NCBI GenBank assembly: GCA_963781895.1
Contig: CAWAIM010000035.1
Coordinates: 1 to 64,000, forward strand
From: Roseiarcus sp963781895
GTDB lineage: Bacteria > Pseudomonadota > Alphaproteobacteria > Rhizobiales > Beijerinckiaceae
DNA length: 64,000 nt
Direction: 5' to 3'
Both the position numbers and the translations under genes were made by a program. Shown one piece after another: positions 44,805-53,135 of this stretch. Positions within the stretch are counted from its first letter, which is position 1, and each line of letters begins with the position of its first letter. The notes beneath the pieces are model-generated. The model did not search any database, had not been told where the DNA came from, and saw only the letters and a list, made by a program, of their open reading frames with translations.

Positions 44805-45833
44805 GTGAGCGCATCCGCGCTACCCGCCGGCCACCCGCCGGTCATTTTCGGCAGGATCGGGGTGCTGATCGTCAATCTCGGCACGCCCGAGGGCACGGAC
44901 TACTGGTCCCTGCGCCGTTATTTGAGCGAGTTCCTGTCCGACCGAAGGGTCATCGAAGCGCCGCGCGCGATCTGGCTGCCGGTGCTTCAGCTGATCCTGC
45001 TGAGACGGCCTGCCGCGAAGGGGCGCGACTACGCCTCGATCTGGAACGAGGAGCGTGACGAGAGCCCGCTCAAGACGATCACGCGTTCGCAGAGCGAAAA
45101 GCTCGCCGCGGCGCTGAGCGATCTGGGAAGCCGCATCGAGACCGACTGGGCGATGCGCTATGGCCTGCCGCCGATCGCCGAGCGATTGCGGGCGTTGAAG
45201 GCCAGCGGCTGCGATCGGATTCTTGTTATTCCGCTCTATCCGCAATATTGCGCGGCGACGACCGCGACCGTCGCCGACAAGGTCTTCGACACGCTGAAAA
45301 CCATGCGCTGGCAGCCGGCGGTGCGGGTCGCCGCGCCCTACTATGACGATCCGATCTACATCGATGCGCTCGTCCGCTCGATCGGCGCCGGCATCGAACG
45401 ACTCGATTTCGAGCCTGAGCGCGTGCTCGCATCCTTTCACGGCATCCCGCGGTCCTATTTTGACAAGGGCGATCCGTATTATTGCCACTGCGCCAAGACG
45501 ACGCGGCTTTTGCGGGAGGCGCTCGGTTGGGGAGAGGATCGTCTGCCCATGACCTTCCAGTCCCGGTTCGGCCGCGCGGAATGGCTGAAGCCCTATACGG
45601 CCGAGACCGTGCGCGAACTGGCCAAGAGCGGCGTCAAGCGTCTCGCGGTTATCACGCCAGGCTTCGCGGCCGATTGCCTGGAGACCTTGGAGGAGATCGG
45701 CGTCGAGAACGCCGGTTATTTTCGAGAGGCTGGCGGGGAACGCTTCGCTGCGATCCCCTGCCTCAACGATAGCCCCGACGGCGTCGCCGTGATGGAGGCG
45801 GTGGCGCGGCGGGAGCTGAGCGGCTGGATCTAA
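44805..45833 (+). CDS. hemH: ferrochelatase
   Basis: Inserts ferrous iron into protoporphyrin IX, the last step of heme synthesis; 342 residues. GVLIVNLGTPEGTDYWSLRR and YLSEFLSDRRVIE at the N-terminus, LVIPLYPQYCAATTATVADK, the catalytic His in LASFHGIPRSYFDKGDPYYC, and FQSRFGRAEWLKPYT are all typical. It starts with GTG at 44805. The cysteine-rich PYYCHCAKT is usual for the alphaproteobacterial enzyme. Cytochrome genes elsewhere in the window need its product. Confidence 0.95.
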   Translation: MSASALPAGHPPVIFGRIGVLIVNLGTPEGTDYWSLRRYLSEFLSDRRVIEAPRAIWLPVLQLILLRRPAAKGRDYASIWNEERDESPLKTITRSQSEKLAAALSDLGSRIETDWAMRYGLPPIAERLRALKASGCDRILVIPLYPQYCAATTATVADKVFDTLKTMRWQPAVRVAAPYYDDPIYIDALVRSIGAGIERLDFEPERVLASFHGIPRSYFDKGDPYYCHCAKTTRLLREALGWGEDRLPMTFQSRFGRAEWLKPYTAETVRELAKSGVKRLAVITPGFAADCLETLEEIGVENAGYFREAGGERFAAIPCLNDSPDGVAVMEAVARRELSGWI

Positions 45834-46011
45834 CCGTCAATATCTCGCCTTTGGCGCTCGGTCCGCAGTCGCTGGGAATCGAGCCGAAGCGCCCGTGCGG
45901 CGGATGGCGCTGGCCGGCTGCTTTCGGGTGACCCTCGCTATCTCGCGGCCGGCTACCCGGGCGCGATCGTCGTGCTGGTCGCGATAGCGGCGGAGTGGAG
46001 CAAGACTGACG

Positions 46012-46773
46012 GTGGACGCCATGCTCGACTCGATCGCAGCCCTGGGTTTTGGCGCGCTTGCGGTTATGCTGGCGGGGCTGGCGATGGCGTCGTTTGCGCG
46101 CGGCTATTCGGGTTTTGGCTTTTCCGCGCTGCTGGTGGCCAGCTGGTCGTTGGTGGGCTCTCCGGCGCGGGCGGTCGCGGTGGCGCTGGTGCTGGAGGTG
46201 ACGGCGAGCGTACTCCAGGCCGCTGCCGTCTGGCCGGACATCCCATGGCGTCGGGTGGGGCTGCTGATGGCGGGCGCGGTGCTGGGCACGCCTCTGGGCA
46301 CGCACCTGCTCGCGGTGACCGACGAGCGGACTCTGCGTTTCGGGATCGCGGTCTTCATCCTGCTCGCTGCGGGGGCGCTGCTCGCCGGGCTGCGGCTGAT
46401 GCGGCGCGGCCCCCGTCCGTTGGTGCTGGCGGTAGGCGTTGCCTCTGGAGCCTGCAACGGGGCAGTCGCGATGGGCGGTCTGCCTGTTGCAGTGTTCCTG
46501 ACGGCCGAGGACGCCAACCCACGCGTGCTGCGCGCCTCGGTGGTCGCATATATCTTCCTCCTCGACCTGACCGGCCTCTTCTTCCTATCGCGCGAAGGTC
46601 TGGTGGGGCGGGACACGCTGTCCGTCGCCGTTTTCTGCTTGCCGGTGCTGGCGGCCGGCATGTGGCTAGGCGGCCGGCATTTCCTCGGGGCCACGCCGCA
46701 CGGCTTCCGGCGGGTAACGCTCGTGCTGCTGATGCTGCTGGCGTTGCTCGGCATCGCGCGCGGGCTGACATGA
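46012..46773 (+). CDS. TauE/SafE family sulfite exporter-like permease
   Basis: A 253-residue membrane protein with about eight hydrophobic segments in two related halves, as in the TSUP family (FARGYSGFGFSALLVASWSL and GVASGACNGAVAMGGLPVAV are the half-repeat motifs). Some members export sulfite or sulfoacetate. It lies 130 bases from the end of the convergent sulfate assimilation operon, which makes a sulfur anion plausible, but other substrates are known. GTG 46012 has GGAG 11 bases upstream; ATG 46021 is the alternative. Confidence 0.85.
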   Translation: MDAMLDSIAALGFGALAVMLAGLAMASFARGYSGFGFSALLVASWSLVGSPARAVAVALVLEVTASVLQAAAVWPDIPWRRVGLLMAGAVLGTPLGTHLLAVTDERTLRFGIAVFILLAAGALLAGLRLMRRGPRPLVLAVGVASGACNGAVAMGGLPVAVFLTAEDANPRVLRASVVAYIFLLDLTGLFFLSREGLVGRDTLSVAVFCLPVLAAGMWLGGRHFLGATPHGFRRVTLVLLMLLALLGIARGLT

Positions 46774-46905
46774 CGGGCAGCGCCGATATCCCGCCTTCTC
46801 CTTGACAGGGCGCCGCGATTTGAGCGCCGAGCAATTGATTTTATCTGCTGGCCTCGGCCGCGAGGACGTTCGAAATGGCGCGCGGCCGCAGGCCCGCGAT
46901 CGTCG

Positions 46906-47424
46906 CTACGATGGCGACCGCATCGTCTTTGTCCGCCAGTGGCGCGAACCGGCCGGCGCTTCGACGTCGCCGCTGCCCGGCTGGTAATGGATTGGCGGTC
47001 CCGGGAGGCGGCCGGCCTCGAGGGCGCGCAACGTCGGCGCGTCGGTCACGTCGAAGGAGTCGAAGCCGCAGCGCAGCATCAGCGGGATTTCGTCGATGAG
47101 GACGTCGCCGATCGCACGCAGTTCGCCGCCGAACCCGTACCTGTCGCGCAAGAGCCGCGCGTACGAGAAAGCCCGGCCATCGGCGAATTTGGCGAAGGCC
47201 AGAGCGAGCAGCGGGCGACCGGCGAGTTCAGCCAGATGGGCCTGCGCGTCGGCGCCGGCGTCGACCGCGACCCCGACCGCCGCCGCGCGCGCCGCTAGAG
47301 CTTGGCTCTCGGCGAGCCACCGTCTGAGCGAAACGACAACCGCGCCATCGGCCGGCGCCGGGTCATCGTCGGCGAGAAAGGTCCAGACGCTCTCGGAAAA
47401 GCCGTCGCGCCGCCACAGCGCCAT
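46906..47424 (-). CDS. DUF934 domain-containing protein (sulfite reductase-associated)
   Basis: A 172-residue protein of the DUF934 family, typically encoded with sulfite reductase and cysH in alpha- and betaproteobacteria. The diagnostic stretch FAKFADGRAFSYARLLRDRY is followed by GELRAIGDVLIDEIPLMLRC. It is last in the cys operon and its start overlaps the cysH stop by one base (TGATG). A role in electron transfer or assembly for the reductase has been suggested for the family from context only. Confidence 0.9.
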   Translation of the reverse strand: MALWRRDGFSESVWTFLADDDPAPADGAVVVSLRRWLAESQALAARAAAVGVAVDAGADAQAHLAELAGRPLLALAFAKFADGRAFSYARLLRDRYGFGGELRAIGDVLIDEIPLMLRCGFDSFDVTDAPTLRALEAGRLPGPPIHYQPGSGDVEAPAGSRHWRTKTMRSPS

Positions 47425-48158
47425 CAGATGTCCGCTCCCGCGTCGAGCGAGCCGGCGTGAATGCCGCATTCGGTCTTCCCGCGCCCGCGCCATCGACCGG
47501 CGCGCTCGTCCTCGCCCGGGTTCACCCGGCTGGTGCAGGGCAGGCAGCCGATCGAGGGGAAGCCTTTGGCCACGAGCGGGTGGCGGGGAAGGCCGGCCTC
47601 GGCGATATAGTTCAGCACTTCGCTAGCGCTCCAGCCGACCAGCGGATTGACCTTGACCCGATCGCCCTCGGCCTCGAACAGCGGCAGGCTCGCCCGCGTC
47701 ACGCTCTGGAAGCTCTTGCGGCCCGTGATCCATGCGTCATAGCCCTCGATCGCCTCGGCGAGCGGGCGGACCTTGCGGATATCGCAGCACCGGTCGGGGT
47801 CGCTGGCGAAGAGAAACTTCTCGGGATCCTCGACCGCGATCGTTTCGGCGCGGGGACGGGCGACGCGGATATTGCTCAGGCCGAGTTTGCCGCAAAGCAT
47901 GTCCCGGTAGGCGAGCGTCTCCGGGAAGTGCTGGCCAGTGTCGACGAAAATCACCGGCGTGCGCGGGTCGACGCAGGAGACCATGTGCAGGAGCGCGGCG
48001 GCGTCAGCGCCGAAGCTCGACACCAGCGCAATCCGGCCCGGGTAGAGATCCTCGATCGCGAGCCTGACCAACGAGGTCGCCTTGAGGCGCGCGAACCGGC
48101 TCTCCAGCCGGGATGCGGCGATCTGGTCGCCGAACAGCCTGACGTCATGCGCGCTCAT
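47424..48158 (-). CDS. cysH: phosphoadenylyl-sulfate / adenylyl-sulfate reductase
   Basis: Thioredoxin-dependent reductase of 244 residues producing sulfite. The PAPS-reductase fold is shown by LVSSFGADAAALLHMVSCVD and PVIFVDTGQHFPETLAYRD. The cysteine pairs CCDIRKV and GCLPCT, which ligate a 4Fe-4S cluster, indicate the APS-reducing (plant-type) form; the C-terminal ECGIH holds the catalytic Cys. Both ends overlap neighbours by one base, so it is translated with cysI and the DUF934 gene. Confidence 0.93.
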   Translation of the reverse strand: MSAHDVRLFGDQIAASRLESRFARLKATSLVRLAIEDLYPGRIALVSSFGADAAALLHMVSCVDPRTPVIFVDTGQHFPETLAYRDMLCGKLGLSNIRVARPRAETIAVEDPEKFLFASDPDRCCDIRKVRPLAEAIEGYDAWITGRKSFQSVTRASLPLFEAEGDRVKVNPLVGWSASEVLNYIAEAGLPRHPLVAKGFPSIGCLPCTSRVNPGEDERAGRWRGRGKTECGIHAGSLDAGADI

Positions 48159-49831
48159 CAGATGTCCGATCCGGCGCTTCGCTCGTAGAGCGCTTCCTTG
48201 AACGGCGCGAGGCCGACGCGCCGGTAGGCTTCGAGGAAGGTCTCCGTCTCGCCGCGCCGGAGCCCCAGATAGGTATCGACGATGGTTTCGATCGCTTCGA
48301 CGACATTTTCCGAGCTGAAGCCGGGTCCGACAATCTGGCCGATCGCCGCATTTTCGTCAGCCGAACCGCCGAGCGTGATCTGATAGGTTTCCTCGCCGGC
48401 GCGCTCCAGGCCGAGAATGCCGATGTGGCCGACATGGTGATGGCCGCACGCGTTGATGCAGCCGGAAATCTTGATTTTCAGCGGACCGATCGAGCGCGCG
48501 CGCGCTCCATCGCCGAAACGCTGGGCGATGCGCTGGGCGATCGGGATCGATCGCGCGGTCGCCAGCGAGCAATAGTCGAGGCCCGGGCAGGCGATGATGT
48601 CGCTGATCGCGCCCGCGTTCGGCGTCGAAAGTCCGACCGAGGCGAGACGGTCGTAGACCGCCGGCAGATCGTCGAGGGCGACGTGCGGCAGGATGAGGTT
48701 CTGCTCATGCGAGACGCGGACCTCGTCGTGCGAGTAATCCTCGGCGAGGTCGGCGACCGCGTCCATCTGGTCGGCGCTGGCGTCGCCCGGCGGCGCGCCG
48801 ATCGCCTTCAGCGACACCGTGACGGCGACGTAGCCCGGCGTTTTGTGGGCGATGACGTTGGAGGCGAAGAAGCTGGCGAAACGCGCATCCTTGCTCTTGC
48901 GGCGTTCAACGCGGTCGCTGACCGGCTTCTTCGGGTCCAGGACGGGCGGAGCGAAGAAGGCGGCGACGCGGGCGACGTCCTGCGGCGGCAGGTCGAGCGC
49001 GTCGTGGCCGCTTGCGGCAAATTCCGTTTCGACGGCCTCGCGCAGCGCCTCGAGGCTCTTCTCGTGCAGCAGGATCTTGATTCGGGCCTTGAATTTGTTG
49101 TCGCGCCGGCCTTCGAGGTTGTAGATCCGCAGGATCGCCTCGACGTAGGCGAGCAGGTCGCGCTCGGGCAGGAAGTCGCGGATCTTGCGGCCGATGAGCG
49201 GGGTGCGGCCGAGCCCGCCGCCGACATAGACGGTAAAGCCGATCTCGCCCGCTTCGTTCCGCACGACCTGAAGGCCGATGTCATGCGCCTGGATGACCGC
49301 GCGGTCATGCGCCGCGCCGTTGACCGCGATCTTGAACTTGCGCGGCAGGAACGAGAACTCCGGATGGAGCGACGACCATTGCCTGAGGATTTCGGCATAG
49401 GGGCGGGGATCGGCGGTCTCGTCGGCGGCGACGCCGGCGAAGTGGTCGGCGGTGACGTTGCGGATGCAATTGCCCGAAGTCTGGATCGCATGCATCTCGA
49501 CGCTGGCCAGTTCGGCGAGGATGTCGGGCGTGTCCTTGAGCGCCGGCCAGTTGTATTGGATGTTCTGGCGCGTGGTGAAGTGGCCATAGCCGCGATCGAA
49601 GCGGCGCGCGATCTCGGCGAGCTTGCGCATCTGGCGCGAGTTTAGCGTCCCGTAGGGCACGGCGACGCGCAGCATGTAGGAATGCAGCTGCAGATAGAGG
49701 CCGTTCATCAGCCGGTGCGGCCGGAACTGCTCCTCCGTCAGTTCGCCGGAGAGGCGCCGCGCGACCTGATCGCGGAACTGTTCGACCCGCGCGGCCACGA
49801 ACGCGGCGTCGAAACTGTCATAGTGATACAT
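48158..49831 (-). CDS. cysI: nitrite/sulfite reductase hemoprotein (assimilatory sulfite reductase)
   Basis: Six-electron reductase of 557 residues with siroheme and a 4Fe-4S cluster, reducing sulfite to sulfide. The two ferredoxin-like half domains carry GHFTTRQNIQYNWPALKDTP (siroheme contact) and IQTSGNCIRNVTADHFAGVA. The cluster cysteines are in IIACPGLDYCSLAT and ISGCINACGHHHVGHIG. Its start lies 14 bases inside the end of the DUF2849 gene, and its stop overlaps cysH. Operon context favours sulfite over nitrite. Confidence 0.93.
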   Translation of the reverse strand: MYHYDSFDAAFVAARVEQFRDQVARRLSGELTEEQFRPHRLMNGLYLQLHSYMLRVAVPYGTLNSRQMRKLAEIARRFDRGYGHFTTRQNIQYNWPALKDTPDILAELASVEMHAIQTSGNCIRNVTADHFAGVAADETADPRPYAEILRQWSSLHPEFSFLPRKFKIAVNGAAHDRAVIQAHDIGLQVVRNEAGEIGFTVYVGGGLGRTPLIGRKIRDFLPERDLLAYVEAILRIYNLEGRRDNKFKARIKILLHEKSLEALREAVETEFAASGHDALDLPPQDVARVAAFFAPPVLDPKKPVSDRVERRKSKDARFASFFASNVIAHKTPGYVAVTVSLKAIGAPPGDASADQMDAVADLAEDYSHDEVRVSHEQNLILPHVALDDLPAVYDRLASVGLSTPNAGAISDIIACPGLDYCSLATARSIPIAQRIAQRFGDGARARSIGPLKIKISGCINACGHHHVGHIGILGLERAGEETYQITLGGSADENAAIGQIVGPGFSSENVVEAIETIVDTYLGLRRGETETFLEAYRRVGLAPFKEALYERSAGSDI

Positions 49832-50165
49832 GTTCGGGCTCCGTCGCGGTCTTGGGGCCGGAATGCGGCGCAAGGCCATGCGCCTGCTTGCCGAGATCGC
49901 GCCTTATCGTCGGTCCGGCCGCGCGGATCGCTTCGCGCAGGGCTTTAGGCGAGAGATGGCCGTTGCGCACTTCGACGGGGACCTCATAGGCGTCGACGAC
50001 GAGGTTGCGCGTCTCGTCGTCCTTCGCGCGGGCCAGGGCGGCGGCGGTCGACGGCTTATCGGGCCACAGGGCGGCGCGGTTGAAATCTTCGGTCCAACCG
50101 TGGTCGGCGCTCTGAAAAACCACAACGCCGTCGGATAGCCGATTGGCGGTGATCACGTCTGGCAT
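49818..50165 (-). CDS. DUF2849 domain-containing protein
   Basis: A 115-residue protein of the DUF2849 family, first gene of the cys operon, overlapping cysI by 14 bases. VITANRLSDGVVVFQSADHG and NLVVDAYEVPVEVRNGHLSP are family-typical. The family is almost always encoded directly upstream of cysI in Hyphomicrobiales, usually after cysG, which is absent here. The biochemical role is unknown. ATG 50165 gives the conserved start MPDVITANRL. Confidence 0.9.
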   Translation of the reverse strand: MPDVITANRLSDGVVVFQSADHGWTEDFNRAALWPDKPSTAAALARAKDDETRNLVVDAYEVPVEVRNGHLSPKALREAIRAAGPTIRRDLGKQAHGLAPHSGPKTATEPEHVSL

Positions 50166-50250
50166 TCGCGTCTCTCGAAGGGCGCCGGGGCGCCGTCGCG
50201 GAAGCCCTAACATATTATACGTCGTAAAACTATAACTACTTTTATATCAC

Positions 50251-50270
50251 ATTATACTATATGATATAAT
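50251..50270. promoter_or_regulatory. AT-rich palindrome upstream of the cys operon
   Basis: ATTATACTATATGATATAAT is symmetric at 16 of 20 positions. It sits in a ~70-base AT-rich island (50210-50280) in otherwise GC-rich DNA, about 90 bases upstream of the first cys gene and about 170 bases upstream of the divergent exported-protein gene. The region most likely holds the promoter for one or both genes. A sulfur-responsive regulator such as a CysB/Cbl-type or Rrf2-type protein could bind here; neither gene is in the window. Confidence 0.4.
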
Positions 50271-50441
50271 AACCGTCGAGGCGCCCGATCGTCGTGCAAC
50301 GCTCGGCCTTCGCTCGTCGCGTCGGCAACTTCGCTGAATTGGGCTAGGGTGGCCTCCTTTCGCCGCGCCGCCGGGGGTGCGACGGCGAGACGCTGCGCGA
50401 TTCCGTCCGCGACCTTCGCGACGAACCCTTGGGAGAGAATG

Positions 50442-50954
50442 ATGCCTCTGTATCGCGCCGCCGCAGCGGGTCTCGCGGGCGCAATTTTCGCCGCGTCGCA
50501 CGGTGTCGCGGACGACAATCCCGCTGCTGGCGGCCAGCGAGCGCCGGACGCAAAGCTCGAGTGCAGCGGCGAGCTTGCGCTCGGCCGGGGACTGTCCTCG
50601 CTCGCGGTCCGTGCCAAGCTGTCCTTCGAAGTGTCGATCTCCTTTGGGGAAGGCGAGATTCTGGCGCTCGTCGATCCGGAATCGAGCAAGGTCGAGAAGG
50701 TGATTTACGACGCCGAATTGACCAGCGGGTCAATGCGTCTGGCCGACGGATACGAGGCGACAATCGTCTGGACCCGCATGTCCGGCTCGGCAGGTCCGCT
50801 CGTCGGTCAGGCCATCACCGGCGACGGCGACGTCATCGCCCTCTCGGTCGATCGGGCGGCCGCCGGATCGACCGAGCGGCCGTTCGTCCTGTTCGCGGCC
50901 GCCAGCGCCAGCGCGTACCGCGGAACGTGCGCCTCGAATTCGCGGCCGGACTGA
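50442..50954 (+). CDS. exported protein of unknown function
   Basis: A 170-residue protein with a Sec signal peptide (residues 1-23, PLYRAAAAGLAGAIFAASHG). The mature part looks beta-rich (LSFEVSISFGEGEILALVD, KVEKVIYDAELTSGSMRLAD, YEATIVWTRMSGSAGPLVGQ) and has two cysteines, in KLECSGELAL and YRGTCASN, that could form a disulfide. No family is recognised. GGGAGAG supports ATG 50442; ATG 50439 is adjacent. It is divergent from the cys operon and shares its AT-rich upstream region. Confidence 0.72.
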   Translation: MPLYRAAAAGLAGAIFAASHGVADDNPAAGGQRAPDAKLECSGELALGRGLSSLAVRAKLSFEVSISFGEGEILALVDPESSKVEKVIYDAELTSGSMRLADGYEATIVWTRMSGSAGPLVGQAITGDGDVIALSVDRAAAGSTERPFVLFAAASASAYRGTCASNSRPD

Positions 50955-50974
50955 CATCCGGCCCGCGCATTTCG

Positions 50975-52582
50975 TCAGTGCGGGATGATGCCGGGGAACA
51001 CATATTGCTGCAACGCGACCAGCACGCCGAGCAGAAGCGTCAGGATCACGCTGTGCCAAAACGTGCGCGCGAACACGACGCCCTCCTGCCCGCGCAGGTC
51101 GGTCACCGAGACGCCGGTCGCGATATTCTGCGGCGAGATCATCTTGCCCATCACGCCGCCCGACGAATTGGTGGCCGCGAACAGCACCGGATTGAGATTG
51201 AGCTGTTTTGCCGCCACCACCTGGAGGTTTCCAAACAGCGCATTGCCCGACGTGTCGCTTCCCGACAGGAACACCGCAATCCAGCCGAGGAAAGGCGACA
51301 GGAACACGAACGCGTGCCCGACCGAAGATGCGCCGAGTCCCAGTGTGTAGGCCATGCCGGAATAGTTCATCAGATAGGCGAGAGCGACAATGAGGCAGAC
51401 GGTCAAAACCGCGATCCACGCTTGCTCGATTGTCGTTTTCACGCAGCGCATGAAGTCCGAGACGCCCATTTTCACCACGACCGCGGTCACGATCGCCGAC
51501 AGAAGAATGGCGGTGCCGGTGCCGAGCGGCTGGAACGTCCATACCGCGGCGTAAGGCTTGTCGTTGTACAGCGTGATCGAGATCGCCTTATCGAGACCCG
51601 GCCACGGGATCGCGTGCTGGCCGATCGCCGCGACTCCCGAACGAAGTCCATAAGATGACGATCACGGTGACGATGAGCCAGGGCACCCATCCCTGCCAAG
51701 GACCGACGTCCGAACGGACGTGGATCAGGTCAGCCTCGCCCCTGACGGCGAATTCGGGCGTCGGGCGCGGGCTTCCAGACCTGCAGGAACCCCAAGCGTC
51801 ACGATCAGCGAGCCCAGCGAGGCCAGGACGTCCGTCAACGCGTAGTTGATGAAATTCGACGAGATGAACTGACTGAGCGCGAACGAGCCCCCGGCGACCA
51901 GCAGAACGGGCCAAAGAGCCCGCAGCGAGCGCGCCCCGCCGTAGAGAGCCATCACATAGAATGGAAGAAGGAGCGCGATGAACGGCAACTGGCGGCCGAT
52001 CATCGCGCCCAGAACGTTGGCGGGCAGTCCGGTCACTTGGCCGAGGACCGTCACCGGAACGCCGAGGGCGCCGAAGGCGACCGGGGCGGTGTTGAAGATC
52101 AGAACGAGCACCAGCGCATCGAGCGCCGGAAAGCCCACCAGGATGAGAAGCGACGACGTGATCGCGACGGGGGTGCCGAAGCCGGCGATGCCCTCCAGCA
52201 GCGCGCCGAAGCAGAAGCCGATCACGACCAGCACCACCCGACGGTCGTTGGGCAAATGATTGAGAACCCAGGCGCGAAAGGCGTCGAATCGCTTCGACTC
52301 GACAGCGATATTGTAGAGGAGCAGCGCGTTGACGACGATCCACATCACCGGCCAAAGCGCGAAAACGACGCCGTTGGCGATCGAGTTGATCGCCAGATTG
52401 GCCGGAAGGCTCCAGACTGCGATGGCGATGATCAGTCCGACGACGAGACCCGCCAGGGACGCCTGCCACGCCGGCCGGCGCAAGACGCCCAGCAGCACCA
52501 GAACGACCACGACCGGGAGCGCCGCGACGATGAACGACAGCAGCAGGCTGTCGGCGACCGGCGTAAGCAATTGACGGAACAT
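50975..52582 (-). pseudogene. lldP: L-lactate permease with three apparent frameshifts
   Basis: Proton-coupled lactate (or glycolate) permease of the LldP/GlcA family. The N-terminal two thirds (from ATG 52582, MFRQLLTPVADS) hold GFCFGALLEGIAGFGTPVAI, the family hallmark. The remainder appears in two other frames: HVRSDVGPWQGWVPWLIVTV, then SGSDTSGNALFGNLQVVAAK and NSSGGVMGKMISPQNIATGV up to the stop. The breaks map to CCCC 51790-51793, GGG 51756-51758 and CCC 51636-51638. Removing one base at each gives exactly 535 codons, the normal length. All conserved motifs survive, so sequence error or very recent mutation is likely. Confidence 0.87.
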
Positions 52583-52693
52583 GTAACGCCCTCCCAAGCG
52601 CGACCACAGACGACGCGCCGCCAAATCGTTTCTGCCAAAACCAAGCCGCGCCCCATTTCCTATCGACTAGCGCGGCTGCAAAGCGCGCCCGGC

Positions 52694-53053
52694 TCATCCG
52701 CCGGGGATCTTGCCCACCGTAATCTCGATCGCCGAGTAGTAAGCCGCCAAATCCTCGATGTCGGTCGGCGTGAGGTCCGTGATCACGATCGACATCATTT
52801 CGTTCTTGCGCTCGCCGTCCTTGAACGCGCCCAGTTGTTTGACCAGATAGTTCTCGTTCTGCCCGGCGAGATTGGGCGCCTCGGCGATCTTCGCCATCCC
52901 GTCGAGGCCATGGCAGACCGCGCATTTCTCGGCTTTGTCGCGCCCCGCCTTCACGCTGCCCGCCCCCGCGGCTCCGCATTGCGCGGAGACGCACAGGGCA
53001 GCGAGCATCGCGAGAATTGCGCCTCGCGCCAGAACTCGCCGCACTCCTCGCAT
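52694..53053 (-). CDS. c-type cytochrome, small soluble
   Basis: A 119-residue exported cytochrome: signal peptide at residues 1-29 (VLARGAILAMLAALCVSAQC), one heme site CAVCH, and PNLAGQNENYLVKQLGAFKD plus RKNEMMSIVITDL with candidate Met ligands, typical of cytochrome c553/c4-like domains. GGAGG lies seven bases before ATG 53053. It follows the sorbosone-dehydrogenase-like gene by 82 bases on the same strand and is likely its electron acceptor. Confidence 0.9.
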   Translation of the reverse strand: MRGVRRVLARGAILAMLAALCVSAQCGAAGAGSVKAGRDKAEKCAVCHGLDGMAKIAEAPNLAGQNENYLVKQLGAFKDGERKNEMMSIVITDLTPTDIEDLAAYYSAIEITVGKIPGG

Positions 53054-53135
53054 GAATCCTCCGGACAGATGGCGCTTCGCCGCAAAAAGACGGCCCCGGC
53101 ATACGCCGGAGCCGTCTGTACGTAGTTTCGGCGGA

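Noticed and set aside
48158..49831. Annotation as assimilatory nitrite reductase
   Set aside because: The domain is shared by nitrite and sulfite reductases, but DUF2849, cysH and DUF934 neighbours indicate sulfite.
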